Shown: positions 23,067 through 32,028, counted from the stretch's first letter. The stretch is 64,000 nucleotides of DNA from Yoonia maritima (GCF_002933395.1 NZ_PKFN01000009.1:186001-250000); one strand, 5' to 3'. Made by a program: numbers and translations. Notes: generated by a model from the sequence alone, not told the origin.

Positions 23067-23396
23067 GCAGGCCATCCTTAGTGAAGGCGACACAGGTATC
23101 GACCAAACGTCCAGAGAATTTCACCGGGCAGTTTTGCCATCGTGAATACCCTCACAAAGAGGGGCATTCACGATGGCAAAATTCTGCTCATGTACGTTGA
23201 TAATCTTCACATCACCAATCGAAAAAAGTTCAGATACAGATATGCACTGCCACTCTACCAGCTTCTGTAGTTCACCCGACGGGTGCTGAAATCAGATAAG
23301 GTAGTTTTTCCATACAACGCTTCTCATTGAGAGGTCGTGAACATGGGGTTTTGACATTGCGCGATGAAGCGCTAATATCCCAACAAGCTTAGATTT
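23067..23396. other. right end of the mobile region, non-coding
   Basis: About 330 bp without a supported gene. It holds the long hairpin at 23132-23181. No further copy of the tRNA-Cys attachment repeat is visible, so the right border of element B has decayed or lies elsewhere. Confidence 0.45.
23132..23181. repeat. long inverted repeat / hairpin
   Basis: Perfect 16-bp arms TTTTGCCATCGTGAAT (23132-23147) and its complement (23166-23181). A further inner CCCTC/GAGGG stem and an ACAAA loop lie between them. No T-tract follows on either side. It could be a remnant of inverted insertion-element ends or a transcription barrier. Confidence 0.75.
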
Positions 23397-23473
23397 TGGC
23401 GGCCCCGGAAGGACTTGAACCCTCAACCTCGGACTTAGAAGGTCCTTGCTCTATCCAGTTGAGCTACGGAGCC
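23397..23473 (-). tRNA. tRNA-Arg (TCT anticodon)
   Basis: On the minus strand GGCTCCG pairs with CGGGGCC. The anticodon stem GGAC/GTCC encloses CTTCTAA with anticodon TCT. The T-arm has the GGTTCAAGTCC form, and a CCA end is encoded at 23397-23399. It is complete, just outside the mobile region. Confidence 0.94.
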
Positions 23474-23550
23474 GCTGAAAGCAGTCTGTAAAACAGTCCG
23501 CAATATTCTACTACTTGCCAATCGCCTTAAATTCAAAGCAAAATTTGGGC

Positions 23551-23602
23551 TTGACCAACCGATTAGAAGTTCTCTGTTCTAATCCAGCTGAGCTAACGGC
23601 CC
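23551..23602 (-). pseudogene. degenerate tRNA-Arg-like fragment
   Basis: On the minus strand it starts GGGCCGTTAGCTCAGCTGG, a standard tRNA 5' half with D-arm. An ACTTCTAATC segment resembling a TCT anticodon loop follows, but the stem pairs poorly and no T-arm is present. It looks like the 5' two thirds of a broken tRNA-Arg gene. Confidence 0.5.
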
Positions 23603-24036
23603 GCACCTAGGTAGCCGTATTGGTCAAGTCATCAAGCCATGTCAACGTGTAGTTACCTTTGAAATCTTCCAAATAGAATATTGTGGCCTCGAGATCATAC
23701 ACAGTCATGACGATGGGTATAACGGGCTTGATTGGGAGCAGGGCGTTGTAGAGGTGATACTATTGGGGTCTACGGATAACTGGAATTCAGGTTCTGCGTT
23801 GATGTTACAGCAGAAAGGCGCTCAGTTACTTAGAGCGGTTGCGGATCGGTGGGTGCCTTGCAAGCAGTTTGAGTATTTTACATTGGCTAGCAGAAGGGCG
23901 CGCGGTTTAGATCGCTTTAAGTGCTTGGATTTACAAATAGTTCATATTCGCGTTGCAAAACTGACAATTATTCCGCTTAGCCCGGCCCCTGCTGACAAGG
24001 GGCCATATGCGCCCTTTGAAATTAGGGAAGCATATT
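23603..24036. other. ugp operon upstream region
   Basis: About 430 bp. An open frame at 23754-24110 is a shadow of the ugpB start and is not called. GGCCCCT-N7-AGGGGCC at 23984-24004 is a perfect 7-bp hairpin ending 32 bp before the ugpB ATG, a possible leader structure. A convincing Pho box was not found. Confidence 0.5.
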
Positions 24037-25338
24037 ATGAAAACGACATCCGTTATTTTTGCAGGCGCGACGATCGCCGCTTTGGCAGGTCCTGTTGCTG
24101 CGCAGACTGAAATCGAATGGTGGCACGCTATGGGCGGGAGCCTTGGTGAAACTGTTAACAAGATCGCGACTGACTTTAACGCCAACCAAAGCGATTACGT
24201 GATCACGCCCGTATTTAAGGGTAGCTACGAAGAAACGCTGACGGCTGGTATTGCGGCGTTCCGTGCGGGCGAACAGCCGAATATCTTGCAGGTGTTTGAT
24301 GCTGGCGCAGCCACTGTGATTGGCGCCAAAGGTGCGACTGTTCCGGTGCAAGATTTGCTGACAGACAACGGTGTTTCTTTTGATATCGAAGATTACATCT
24401 CTGGTGTGCGTTATTTCTATGCGGATAGCGATGGTAAGATGATCGGCATGCCGTTCAACTCATCTTCTCCGATCATGTATTACAATGTTGAAGCATTGGA
24501 AGCTGCTGGTGTCACGCCCCCTGTGACTTGGGAAGAATTCCAAGACGTGACTGCGCCTGCATTGGTTGAGGCCGGATATATTCCGTTGTCACAGTCACAC
24601 ATGCCTTGGGTTTTCACCGAGAACTTCTTTTCGCGTCACAACCTGCAGTTTGCCACTGGCAACAATGGGTACGACTCGGCTGATGTTGTGATCAACATGG
24701 ATGCCCCGGAAATTCGCGACCACTTTGAAGCGTTCAAAAGCTGGATCGACAATGGCTATGCTGGTTTTTACGGCGCGGGTTGGGATGACAACGCGACACC
24801 GTTTGAGCAGGGCAAGGTTGGTCTGTGGCTAGGTTCTTCGGGGTCATTTGGCGGTTTGCAGCAAACTGCAGAGTTCGACTTCTCCGCGACTTACCTGCCG
24901 TATTGGGAGGCCATCACAACAGAACCAAAGCAGACCTTTATTGGTGGTGCGGCCCTGTTTGCGATGTCTGGTCAGCCTGAAGACGAAAACAAAGCAACGG
25001 CCGAGTTCTTTCGTTATCTGACCTCGCCTGAGGTGCAGTACATGTGGCACCAGGAAACGGGTTATGTGCCGATCACTGAAGCTGCGTATGAAGTTGCTAA
25101 GGCAGATGGTCACTATGATCGTTTCCCAGCAGCCGAAGTTGGCATTCAGCAGCTTTCATTGCCAGCGGGCGAGTGGACACGCGGGTATCGCATGGGGTTC
25201 TACGTGCAGATCCGTGACGTGATGAACCGTGAATACACGCGTTACCTGACAGGCGAGACATCGCTGGATGATGCGTTCACTGCGATCAAAACCGAAGCTG
25301 ACGAACTGCTGTCACGCTTTGCGCAGACCCAAGGGTAA
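24037..25338 (+). CDS. ugpB: sn-glycerol-3-phosphate-type ABC transporter, periplasmic binding protein
   Basis: A 433-residue periplasmic solute-binding protein. From ATG 24037 (AGGGAAG about 6 bases upstream) the first 22 residues form a Sec signal peptide ending GPVAAQ. The mature part begins TEIEWWHAMGGSLGE, typical of UgpB. FKGSYEETLTAG, the QVFDAGAATVIGAKG block near 90, PFNSSSPIMYYN near 148 and GGAALFAM near 300 are further UgpB features. It would capture glycerol-3-phosphate or glycerophosphodiesters for UgpAEC. First gene of a five-gene operon; a hairpin separates it from ugpA. The substrate is inferred from family resemblance. Confidence 0.9.
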   Translation: MKTTSVIFAGATIAALAGPVAAQTEIEWWHAMGGSLGETVNKIATDFNANQSDYVITPVFKGSYEETLTAGIAAFRAGEQPNILQVFDAGAATVIGAKGATVPVQDLLTDNGVSFDIEDYISGVRYFYADSDGKMIGMPFNSSSPIMYYNVEALEAAGVTPPVTWEEFQDVTAPALVEAGYIPLSQSHMPWVFTENFFSRHNLQFATGNNGYDSADVVINMDAPEIRDHFEAFKSWIDNGYAGFYGAGWDDNATPFEQGKVGLWLGSSGSFGGLQQTAEFDFSATYLPYWEAITTEPKQTFIGGAALFAMSGQPEDENKATAEFFRYLTSPEVQYMWHQETGYVPITEAAYEVAKADGHYDRFPAAEVGIQQLSLPAGEWTRGYRMGFYVQIRDVMNREYTRYLTGETSLDDAFTAIKTEADELLSRFAQTQG

Positions 25339-25357
25339 CCTTCCCTTATCAATACCG

Positions 25358-25379
25358 GCGGTCGCAGAAATGCGGCCGC
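25358..25379 (+). terminator. intercistronic hairpin between ugpB and ugpA
   Basis: GCGGTCGCA-GAAA-TGCGGCCGC is a 9-bp stem (one G-T pair) closed by a GAAA tetraloop, without a long T-run. Such hairpins after binding-protein genes usually protect the upstream mRNA or attenuate expression of the permease genes. Confidence 0.65.
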
Positions 25380-25410
25380 TCTTTGCATTTATGAATATCA
25401 GGAACACGAC

Positions 25411-26292
25411 ATGAAGCGCGCGGCGTTCTCGCAGCCATTGATGCCTGTGGCACTATTGATGCCCCAGTTGATTATCATCGCTGTGTTTTTCTATTGGCCA
25501 GCATGGGAGGCGATCTATTCGTCGTTTTTCTTGCAGGATCCTTTTGGATTTGGGTCCAACTATGTCGGGGCTGACAACTATACCCGGCTTGCCAAATCAT
25601 CCGAGTACGCCAAAGTCGCGGGGTTCACGCTGTTCTTTACTGTTGTCGTGACATTCCTATCGCTGGGCATAGCGTTATTGCTGGCCGTTAAGGCCGACAA
25701 GGTTATCCGTGGCGCCAAGACATACCGTACATTGCTGATGTGGGTTTATGCTGTTGCCCCGCCGGTGGCCGGGTTTTTGGGTAGTTTGCTGTTTGATCAA
25801 AACATCGGCCCGATCACTGACCTGTTCGCGTTCTTTGGCTACAATCTTCAAATCGGGTTGAACTACAACGATACAGCGTTTGCGATGATCGTTGTGTCGG
25901 TTTGGAAGCAGATACCGGTCAACTTTATTTTCCTGTTGTCTGGCTTGCAGTCCATCCCTGTCGCTGTTCGCGAGGCCGCGTTGATTGACAACAAATCGGG
26001 TACTCGCAGGTTTTGGGATATAACCTTTCCTTTGTTGGCACCGACCGCGTTCTTTTTGCTGATCATTAACATTACCTATGCGCTGTTCGATACCTTTGGG
26101 GTCATTGACATCATGGTCAAAGGTAACCCTGCATCGAACCCGATTACGCTTGTTTACAAGGTCTATACCGATGGGTTCCGCGGCAATGATTTGGGTGGAT
26201 CGTCTGCACAGTCGGTTGTCTTGATGGTCCTTGTTTTGCTGCTGACCGTGATGCAGTTCCGCATGCTTGAACGCCGCATCCATTATACCTGA
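25411..26292 (+). CDS. ugpA: ABC transporter permease, UgpA type
   Basis: A 293-residue inner-membrane permease with six hydrophobic helices, the first at about residues 12-32 (VALLMPQLIIIAVFFYWP). The cytoplasmic EAA loop that docks on the ATPase is seen as VREAALIDNKSGTRRFWDIT near residue 190. NYTRLAKSSEY near 57 is the usual periplasmic part. It pairs with UgpE to form the translocation channel. Follows ugpB after a 72-bp gap containing a hairpin and precedes ugpE by 10 bp. Confidence 0.92.
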   Translation: MKRAAFSQPLMPVALLMPQLIIIAVFFYWPAWEAIYSSFFLQDPFGFGSNYVGADNYTRLAKSSEYAKVAGFTLFFTVVVTFLSLGIALLLAVKADKVIRGAKTYRTLLMWVYAVAPPVAGFLGSLLFDQNIGPITDLFAFFGYNLQIGLNYNDTAFAMIVVSVWKQIPVNFIFLLSGLQSIPVAVREAALIDNKSGTRRFWDITFPLLAPTAFFLLIINITYALFDTFGVIDIMVKGNPASNPITLVYKVYTDGFRGNDLGGSSAQSVVLMVLVLLLTVMQFRMLERRIHYT

Positions 26293-26302
26293 GGGCAGAG
26301 AT

Positions 26303-27178
26303 ATGACCAAGATAACGCGTAACAAAAAGCCCATTCGCCTGAGCGATATCGTAGACCATGCGATCTTGATCTTGGGTGGTTTGCTGATGCTTTTCCCGGT
26401 TTATCTGGCTTTTACCACGACCAGCCATGACAATATCACGCTGTCCCGCGAAGGGCTGCAGTTCGGATTTGGCGATCAGATGGGCCATAATTTCTATGCC
26501 GCCATGTTTGAAAAGGGCGGCTTTAGCGAACAGATTGATGGCACCACAATGCTCATGAATTCGCTGATCCTTGGGATCGGGTTCGCGGTGGGTAAGATCG
26601 TTCTGTCGATGGCGGCTGCCTATGCGATCGTTTACTTCCGCCTGCGTTTTGCGACCTTTGCGTTTTGGGTGATCTTTACGACAATCCTTCTCCCGCTTGA
26701 GGTGCGCATTTTACCGTCTTACGAGGTGGTCACCGGGCTAGGCATGGCCAATACCTATGGTGGGTTAATCGTACCCTTGTTGGCATCTGCGACTGGTACG
26801 TTCTTTTTCAGGCAGTTCTTTTTGTCCGTCCCCGAAGAATTGGTCGAGGCCGCACGCATTGATGGGGCAGGGCCTGGAAAGTTCTTTATCGATATTCTGG
26901 TTCCGCTGTCGCGCACGATGATCGCAGCGATCTTTATCATCATGTTTGTGTACGGTTGGAACCAATATCTGTGGCCGACCCTGATCACCACGGATGAGGG
27001 CCTGTTCACACTGGTGCGCGGTATCAAGCAGATCACCCAGTCGATCTACGAAGGTAACCAAATCCCCGAATACGGTCAGGCTTGGGCGCTTGCTATCATC
27101 GCAATGTTGCCGCCCGTCGTGATCGTGATCTTTTTCCAAAGCTGGTTCGTTAAGGGCCTCGTTGAATCCGAGAAATAG
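26303..27178 (+). CDS. ugpE: ABC transporter permease, UgpE type
   Basis: A 291-residue permease partner of UgpA. It starts at ATG 26303, preceded by GAGGGCAGAG. Six membrane segments are visible, the first ILILGGLLMLFPVYLAF near residue 22. The EAA docking loop is ELVEAARIDGAGPGKFFIDI near residue 190, and the C-terminal helix is VVIVIFFQSWFVKGL. It gives the second half of the channel. Ten bp separate its stop from the ATPase start, so all are in one transcript. Confidence 0.92.
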   Translation: MTKITRNKKPIRLSDIVDHAILILGGLLMLFPVYLAFTTTSHDNITLSREGLQFGFGDQMGHNFYAAMFEKGGFSEQIDGTTMLMNSLILGIGFAVGKIVLSMAAAYAIVYFRLRFATFAFWVIFTTILLPLEVRILPSYEVVTGLGMANTYGGLIVPLLASATGTFFFRQFFLSVPEELVEAARIDGAGPGKFFIDILVPLSRTMIAAIFIIMFVYGWNQYLWPTLITTDEGLFTLVRGIKQITQSIYEGNQIPEYGQAWALAIIAMLPPVVIVIFFQSWFVKGLVESEK

Positions 27179-27188
27179 GAAGACCAAG

Positions 27189-28226
27189 ATGGCAACCGTA
27201 AGCGTTACCGATATTTCGAAAACTTACCCTAATGGGGCGCAGGCTGTGCGTCCTGCCAGCTTTGACATTGCAGATGGTGAATTGATTGTGCTGGTTGGCC
27301 CATCGGGCTGCGGCAAATCAACATTGCTGCGTATGGTCGCCGGACTAGAGGACATCACGACCGGTGACCTGCGCATTGGTGAGCGTGTGGTGAACGATCT
27401 TGATCCGGCGGAACGCGACATCGCGATGGTGTTCCAGAACTACGCGCTTTACCCGCATATGACCGTGGCTAAGAATATGGCCTATGGTTTGAAGAACCGT
27501 GGTGCATCTAAGGATGCGATCGCTACTAAGGTAGCAGAGGCCGCCGAGATGCTGAGCCTGACGCCATTGCTTGACCGTCGCCCGAGCCAGCTGTCTGGTG
27601 GTCAGCGTCAGCGCGTTGCGATGGGCCGTGCGATTGTGCGTGATCCTGCGCTGTTTTTGTTTGATGAGCCATTGTCGAACCTTGATGCAAAGCTGCGCCA
27701 CCAGATGCGCGTGGAAATCCGTAACCTGCAGCGTCGTTTGAACGTCACAGCGATGTATGTGACACACGATCAGGTCGAAGCGATGACAATGGCGGATCGG
27801 ATTTTCGTGTTGAATGCTGGCGGGATTGAGCAGATCGGCACGCCGTCTGAAATATACCGCACGCCAGCTTCTACGTTTGTTGCATCGTTTATGGGGGCGC
27901 CTCCGATGAACCTGCTGAATGGCAATGCGGATGGTGGCAAGGTTCGTGTCGGCGAAAGCGCTGTGCAGATGCCTTGTGCGGATGGTTCTGTTTTGCTGGG
28001 TATCCGCCCCGAGGAGGTTGCCGTTTCACCAATGGGAACTATCCCGTTTAAACTGACCCTGATCGAAGAATTGGGGGCGAGCCGTCTTTTGCATGGTACA
28101 GTTGCCGGGCAAGATTTCGTGGTGAACGCGCCAAACGATGACATAGCCTTGGCCGAAGAACTGATGCTTGAGTTTCCGACGAACGCTTTGCATTTGTTCG
28201 ATGCGGAGACGGGAAAACGCCTATGA
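27189..28226 (+). CDS. ugpC: ABC transporter ATP-binding protein, UgpC/MalK type
   Basis: A 345-residue ATPase of the carbohydrate-uptake CUT1 class that powers UgpBAE. The Walker A is GPSGCGKST near residue 38, the Q-loop MVFQNYALYPHM, the signature LSGGQRQRVAMGRA near residue 135 and the Walker B LFLFDEPLSNLD. The switch His lies in MYVTHDQVEAMTMADR. A C-terminal TOBE/OB regulatory domain (about 235-345) ends the protein. It starts at ATG 27189. Its stop overlaps the ATG of the next gene. Confidence 0.93.
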   Translation: MATVSVTDISKTYPNGAQAVRPASFDIADGELIVLVGPSGCGKSTLLRMVAGLEDITTGDLRIGERVVNDLDPAERDIAMVFQNYALYPHMTVAKNMAYGLKNRGASKDAIATKVAEAAEMLSLTPLLDRRPSQLSGGQRQRVAMGRAIVRDPALFLFDEPLSNLDAKLRHQMRVEIRNLQRRLNVTAMYVTHDQVEAMTMADRIFVLNAGGIEQIGTPSEIYRTPASTFVASFMGAPPMNLLNGNADGGKVRVGESAVQMPCADGSVLLGIRPEEVAVSPMGTIPFKLTLIEELGASRLLHGTVAGQDFVVNAPNDDIALAEELMLEFPTNALHLFDAETGKRL

Positions 28227-29221
28227 CTAAAGTCGTCGCAGAAATGCCGTTGGTGACTAAGACGCAGCGCGATCAAATTTTGAACGCGCTACCGACGCCA
28301 GAGGCACATCGCGCGTTGATGCATCAAATCCCTGCGATGTCGTTGATCGAAACAGGAGGTCATGCGGCTGGTACTTTGGAGGGGCCTGTGACGGTCGCGG
28401 CGTGGAACCTTGAGCGTTGCTTGTTCCCCGAAGCGAGCGCTGATCATCTGCGTCCATTCGCGCCCCAAGTGGTGTTAGTGTCCGAGGCCGACAAAGGCAT
28501 GGCACGCACTGGTCAACGCCACACTATGGCTGACATGGCTGGCCATTTGGGGATGGCCTATGCTTACGGTGTTGAGTTTCACGAGCTAGACCTTGGTGGT
28601 GCAACAGAGCGAGATTTTTGCACTGATGACTATAACGCCGAGGGCTGGCACGGGAATGCGATCTTGTCGTGTGCGCCGTTTGAACGTTTGGAACTGATCC
28701 GGCTGGATGATCATGGGCATTGGTTTGCACCAGATAAAAACGCAGTAGACCCCGGGCAACCGCGGGTTGGTGGCCGCATGGCGATTGCTGGGGTGATTAA
28801 AGTGGATGGGCGGGAGGTGTGTTTTGTCTCGACCCATTTAGAAAGCAATGCTGATGCGCCGCATCGCAATATGCAGATGATACGGTTGCTTGATGCGATA
28901 GACGATTTTGCCCCGGGCATGCCGGTGATCATCGGTGGCGATCTGAACACGGGCAACCACATCCCGCCGGACTTTCGCTGGGAAGATGAAACGCTGTTCG
29001 ATACCGCGCGCGAGCGAGGATACAGTTGGGATGCGAATGCGCCGGGGTTTACGACCCGCCCAAGCCTGATCACCCCACATCCTGATCGCACAATGAAACT
29101 GGACTGGTTTTGCAGCCGTGGCGTTACAGGTGCCAACGCCCAAATACTGCCAAGTCTGGATCAGACTGGGCGGCCATTGTCGGACCATGATGCCGTACTG
29201 GCGCAGTTCAAGTTGCTGTAG
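28223..29221 (+). CDS. endonuclease/exonuclease/phosphatase-family protein of the ugp operon
   Basis: 332 residues of the metal-dependent EEP fold: WNLERC with the first metal-binding region near residue 60, then VVLVSEADKG, the FVSTHLES segment near 195 with the catalytic His, IIGGDLNTGN near 235 and a final SDHDAVLAQF. There is no signal peptide, so it is cytoplasmic. ATGA overlap with ugpC puts it in the uptake operon. A phosphodiesterase or phosphatase acting on imported glycerophosphodiesters is plausible, taking the place of the usual UgpQ; this is inference. Confidence 0.8.
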   Translation: MTKVVAEMPLVTKTQRDQILNALPTPEAHRALMHQIPAMSLIETGGHAAGTLEGPVTVAAWNLERCLFPEASADHLRPFAPQVVLVSEADKGMARTGQRHTMADMAGHLGMAYAYGVEFHELDLGGATERDFCTDDYNAEGWHGNAILSCAPFERLELIRLDDHGHWFAPDKNAVDPGQPRVGGRMAIAGVIKVDGREVCFVSTHLESNADAPHRNMQMIRLLDAIDDFAPGMPVIIGGDLNTGNHIPPDFRWEDETLFDTARERGYSWDANAPGFTTRPSLITPHPDRTMKLDWFCSRGVTGANAQILPSLDQTGRPLSDHDAVLAQFKLL

Positions 29222-29406
29222 TGGTATTGCCTTAAGATGTGTCCAGCCTGGTCAATCGCGCATGGGGTGTGTTCGTTAATGAATACAGTCCCGAAAATTC
29301 ATATCGCGTTAAAATTAAACGGTTTTTACTCGTATTATTAAGCTATCGTTAACCTTACTCTCTCAGTTTCATTAACCATAACGGTCCGCGGGGCCAATAT
29401 TGGTTG
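29222..29406. other. AT-rich promoter region of the capsule / spike operon
   Basis: 185 bp, conspicuously rich in TTAA (for example GTTAAAATTAAAC at 29308). It contains a perfect CtrA box at 29338-29353. It must hold the promoter of the sugar transferase-ghsA-ghsB genes. Confidence 0.6.
29338..29353 (+). promoter_or_regulatory. CtrA box (TTAA-N7-TTAAC), upstream of the sugar transferase
   Basis: TTAAGCTATCGTTAAC matches the full consensus of the cell-cycle/GTA regulator CtrA, with exact 7-bp spacing. It lies 54 bp upstream of the start of the first gene. Confidence 0.7.
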
Positions 29407-30057
29407 ATGGTACTGGAAATGTTCGATTTGCATAATGACACGGTTTTGCAAGGTCACGTCATACCAAAGCAACCGGTATCGCAGCCGTGGCCAAAATTGA
29501 TTTTCGATAAATGTGTTGCCTTGCTTTTGTTGGTTCCTCTTATGGTCTTTGCGGCGGTGCTGGTCATGTTGAACCCGTTCGTGAACGCAGGGCCTTTGAT
29601 CTTTGTACAGCGGCGTATGGGGCAGGATTGTCTGCCGTTTGATGTTATCAAATTCCGTACGATGCGTCCGGCACCTGTGGCGCGTGGTGCATTTGACCCG
29701 CTTGATGTGGACCGTGTTACAAGGCTTGGTCGTTGGTTGCGAAAAACGCGAATTGATGAACTACCGCAGGTGATTAATGTCCTTCGCGGCGAGATGAGTC
29801 TGATTGGTCCGCGTCCTGATTGCTATGACCATGCTCGCGTCTATTTACGTGATATTCCGGGCTATGCCGCCCGCCACCGTGTTTTGCCGGGGATTAGCGG
29901 CTATGCACAGACTGAACTGGGTTACATCGACAGTATTGGTGCTGTGCGTCGCAAAGTGGCGGCGGATTTGTACTACATTGCGAATGCAAGCTTTCGTTTG
30001 GATATGCAGATTGCATGGCGGACGCTGATCGTTGTGTTGGCCCGGCGCGGTGCCTGA
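29407..30057 (+). CDS. initiating sugar transferase (undecaprenyl-phosphate sugar phosphotransferase)
   Basis: 216 residues of the bacterial sugar-transferase family (ExoY/WcaJ/PglC C-domain). It loads the first sugar phosphate onto undecaprenyl phosphate for capsule or exopolysaccharide. A membrane-inserted helix, LLLLVPLMVFAAVLVML, at about 40-56 precedes QRRMGQDCLPFDVIKFRTMR. Then come RKTRIDELPQVINVLRGEMS and LIGPRP, and a C-terminal GISGYAQ. I prefer ATG 29407 over the in-frame TTG at 29404. The short form without the extra N-terminal helices matches ExoY. It is followed after 92 bp by the GTA spike genes. Confidence 0.9.
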   Translation: MVLEMFDLHNDTVLQGHVIPKQPVSQPWPKLIFDKCVALLLLVPLMVFAAVLVMLNPFVNAGPLIFVQRRMGQDCLPFDVIKFRTMRPAPVARGAFDPLDVDRVTRLGRWLRKTRIDELPQVINVLRGEMSLIGPRPDCYDHARVYLRDIPGYAARHRVLPGISGYAQTELGYIDSIGAVRRKVAADLYYIANASFRLDMQIAWRTLIVVLARRGA

Positions 30058-30149
30058 ACACCTGTTGCGCGTCCCTACGTACGCGTCCCAAAGAGTTTCC
30101 TAAGCAAGCCTAACTAAGGATGGAGTGTCTTTTTAACTGGAGCATTCCC

Positions 30150-30407
30150 ATGACTGACCCGTTCGATTCTGACTACGTCAACCTGACTTCACCCGCTGTA
30201 TCCCATTTCGAAATCGTCCCTGATGATGCGACCGACCTGCCGGTGCGCCCGCGGGCGATTTTCGTAAATACTGGCGGAACTGCTGTGTTGCAGGACAAAG
30301 ACGGCGTGGCGGTTAGCTACGATCTGACTGCTGGTTCTGTGCTAAGTATCCGCCCGTTACGTGTGTTGGCCACTGGCACGACTGCCCAACTGGTTGCGTG
30401 GTACTAA
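30150..30407 (+). CDS. ghsA: GTA head-spike base protein (RCAP_rcc01079 / GhsA family)
   Basis: An 85-residue protein from ATG 30150 (GGAG 8 bases upstream). The pattern MTDPFDSDYVNLTSPAVSH, then DATDLPVRPRAIFVNTGG, DGVAVSYDLTAGSVLSIRPL and RVLATGTTAQLVAWY is that of the spike-base family named after R. capsulatus rcc01079. There it is part of the fibre on the gene transfer agent head that binds the host capsule. It lies 3 bp before ghsB and inside the capsule locus, as in R. capsulatus. The function is inferred from homology; GTA structural genes themselves are not in this window. Confidence 0.8.
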   Translation: MTDPFDSDYVNLTSPAVSHFEIVPDDATDLPVRPRAIFVNTGGTAVLQDKDGVAVSYDLTAGSVLSIRPLRVLATGTTAQLVAWY

Positions 30408-30410
30408 CGG

Positions 30411-31997
30411 ATGATCGGTCTAGAGATTTCGCCCGGCTACATGCGTGCCGGGCGCCCGCAGCCATTGGCTGCGTTTTTTGCGCCTGGTGGTGGGCAGCGT
30501 GTTGCCCTTGCCGATGGGCCGTCGGGGTCATTGTCTGTCTGGACCGAAGTTGCGCCGCATTTTGCGGCCTGTTTGCGTCTGGATGCGAATGACCCGGGAA
30601 CGCGGTATTCTTGGCGTGAAACGTTAATGATGGAACTGCGCAATATCTATACAGTGGCTGATTTGCAGTTGTCGGGCGCTTGGTCACAGTTGCAGTCCTC
30701 GGGGTCTGGTTTGCAAGCGAGCTACACCGGTAACCGCGCGATTAGCACATCTTCGGCTGCTGCAAGGGCCGAAGTTACGGTTGTTCGCGAAGAGGCTTAT
30801 GACTTATGGATCTATTATACAGGTCGTACCAATGGCGGATATTGTCGCGTTGATATCGATGGTGGTCAGTCATTGGTCAATGAAATCGATGACCCGGAAG
30901 CCCTAGGTTTTAAAGCTTTTTCGACCTATGCATCGTCTGACCTGACCCGGCGCCAAGCGGTAAAGGTGGCAAGTGGGCTAACGGGGCATCACGATATTTC
31001 TGTGAGCAATGGCGGCACTGCCACGCCCGGTGGCAATGCAATCATGATCGAGGCTGTCGCTATTAGTGGGTCATTGGATGACGACCGCATTTTACCCCCG
31101 CCGTGGGCCCCGCAGACTGATTATGCGATGGGTGACGAAGTACAGCATGGTGGTGTTTTCTATACCGCCCGAGCGACAGCAAGTAGCGGCACCACCGGGC
31201 CAACACATCTGGGCGGTATTGCGTCAGACGGCGCAATGGATTGGCGTGCTGATAATCGGCCAACATACCCGGCATTCGTCGCGATTGATTACGCGTCCGA
31301 GCGTGAATACGCGGCCGAGTTTACCGTGGGCGGCAACACAACCGATCTTGGTGGGCAAACCCACGGGAATGAGAGCTTAATCTCGCGGTCTATACACCTA
31401 GACGGGGTTGAATGGGTGCCTGGGCAACACATGAGCGGCCTGTCTGTTGGTTATCAAATTACAGTCACGGAAAACACCACCTGGCACCGATCAGAAGGCG
31501 GCGACATCGGAGAGTGCCAACTGAAGCGCACGATTGATCCGGGTGAAATTCGTCACGATGTTACGTTGATTGGCACCGGGGCAACTGCGGACTTTGCTTG
31601 GATTTATGCTGGCATGGTGCCGTTGGTACGTTGGGACGGGGAAACAAAGTCGGACGTCTTTACTATAGTCAAAGCTGCTGGACACCCGCCTGTGGTTTTG
31701 GACGACCATAACGGCGTTAACCCTGCCAATATCATTTGCGACGGGGCTTCGCGTGTTGGTTTGACGGGGCAGTTTAGTGGTAACGTCATGACCTACGGGC
31801 ATGAAGCAGGGAGGTTGCCCGTTTCAACCGTCATGTTTGATCAATTCGACACGATCTTGCGGCCCAATATAAATGGGTCATCCGCAAGTGGCGCGAATGA
31901 CTGGATGGCCAAAGCCTATGCGTCGACGGGTGCGTTTCAGTTTTCGACAGGTGACACGTTAGGGTTTTTTAACCGGCATGTTCTAGGCGTCAAATAA
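30411..31997 (+). CDS. ghsB: GTA head-spike protein (GhsB-like) with carbohydrate-binding module
   Basis: 528 residues. The start MIGLEISPGYMRAGRPQPL, position after ghsA and beta-rich, Gly/Thr/Ser-rich composition fit the distal head-spike protein. Residues about 228-275 (PPWAPQTDYAMGDEVQHGG, then FYTARATASSGTTGP) look like a chitinase-type carbohydrate-binding module 5/12. The N-terminal third (LWIYYTGRTNGGYCRVDIDGG) also resembles a carbohydrate-binding jelly roll. It would recognise capsule sugar on recipient cells. No signal peptide is present, as expected for a virion-like particle component. A hairpin follows the gene. Confidence 0.72.
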   Translation: MIGLEISPGYMRAGRPQPLAAFFAPGGGQRVALADGPSGSLSVWTEVAPHFAACLRLDANDPGTRYSWRETLMMELRNIYTVADLQLSGAWSQLQSSGSGLQASYTGNRAISTSSAAARAEVTVVREEAYDLWIYYTGRTNGGYCRVDIDGGQSLVNEIDDPEALGFKAFSTYASSDLTRRQAVKVASGLTGHHDISVSNGGTATPGGNAIMIEAVAISGSLDDDRILPPPWAPQTDYAMGDEVQHGGVFYTARATASSGTTGPTHLGGIASDGAMDWRADNRPTYPAFVAIDYASEREYAAEFTVGGNTTDLGGQTHGNESLISRSIHLDGVEWVPGQHMSGLSVGYQITVTENTTWHRSEGGDIGECQLKRTIDPGEIRHDVTLIGTGATADFAWIYAGMVPLVRWDGETKSDVFTIVKAAGHPPVVLDDHNGVNPANIICDGASRVGLTGQFSGNVMTYGHEAGRLPVSTVMFDQFDTILRPNINGSSASGANDWMAKAYASTGAFQFSTGDTLGFFNRHVLGVK

Positions 31998-32001
31998 ACA
32001 T

Positions 32002-32028
32002 GGTTGCAGTGTGTTGGGCACTGCAGCC
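32002..32028. terminator. hairpin between convergent ghsB and chain-length gene
   Basis: GGTTGCAGTG-N7-CACTGCAGCC forms a 10-bp stem with one G-T pair. It lies between two converging genes and could terminate both, though no long T-tract follows. Confidence 0.5.

Noticed and set aside
23690..23720. A Pho box upstream of ugpB
   Set aside because: Two TCAT half-sites (around 23696-23709) are spaced 10 rather than 11 bp and sit more than 300 bp upstream of ugpB; not convincing.
23754..24110. A 118-codon plus-strand frame before ugpB
   Set aside because: It overlaps the ugpB signal-peptide region in another frame, lacks a ribosome binding site and has no recognisable domain.
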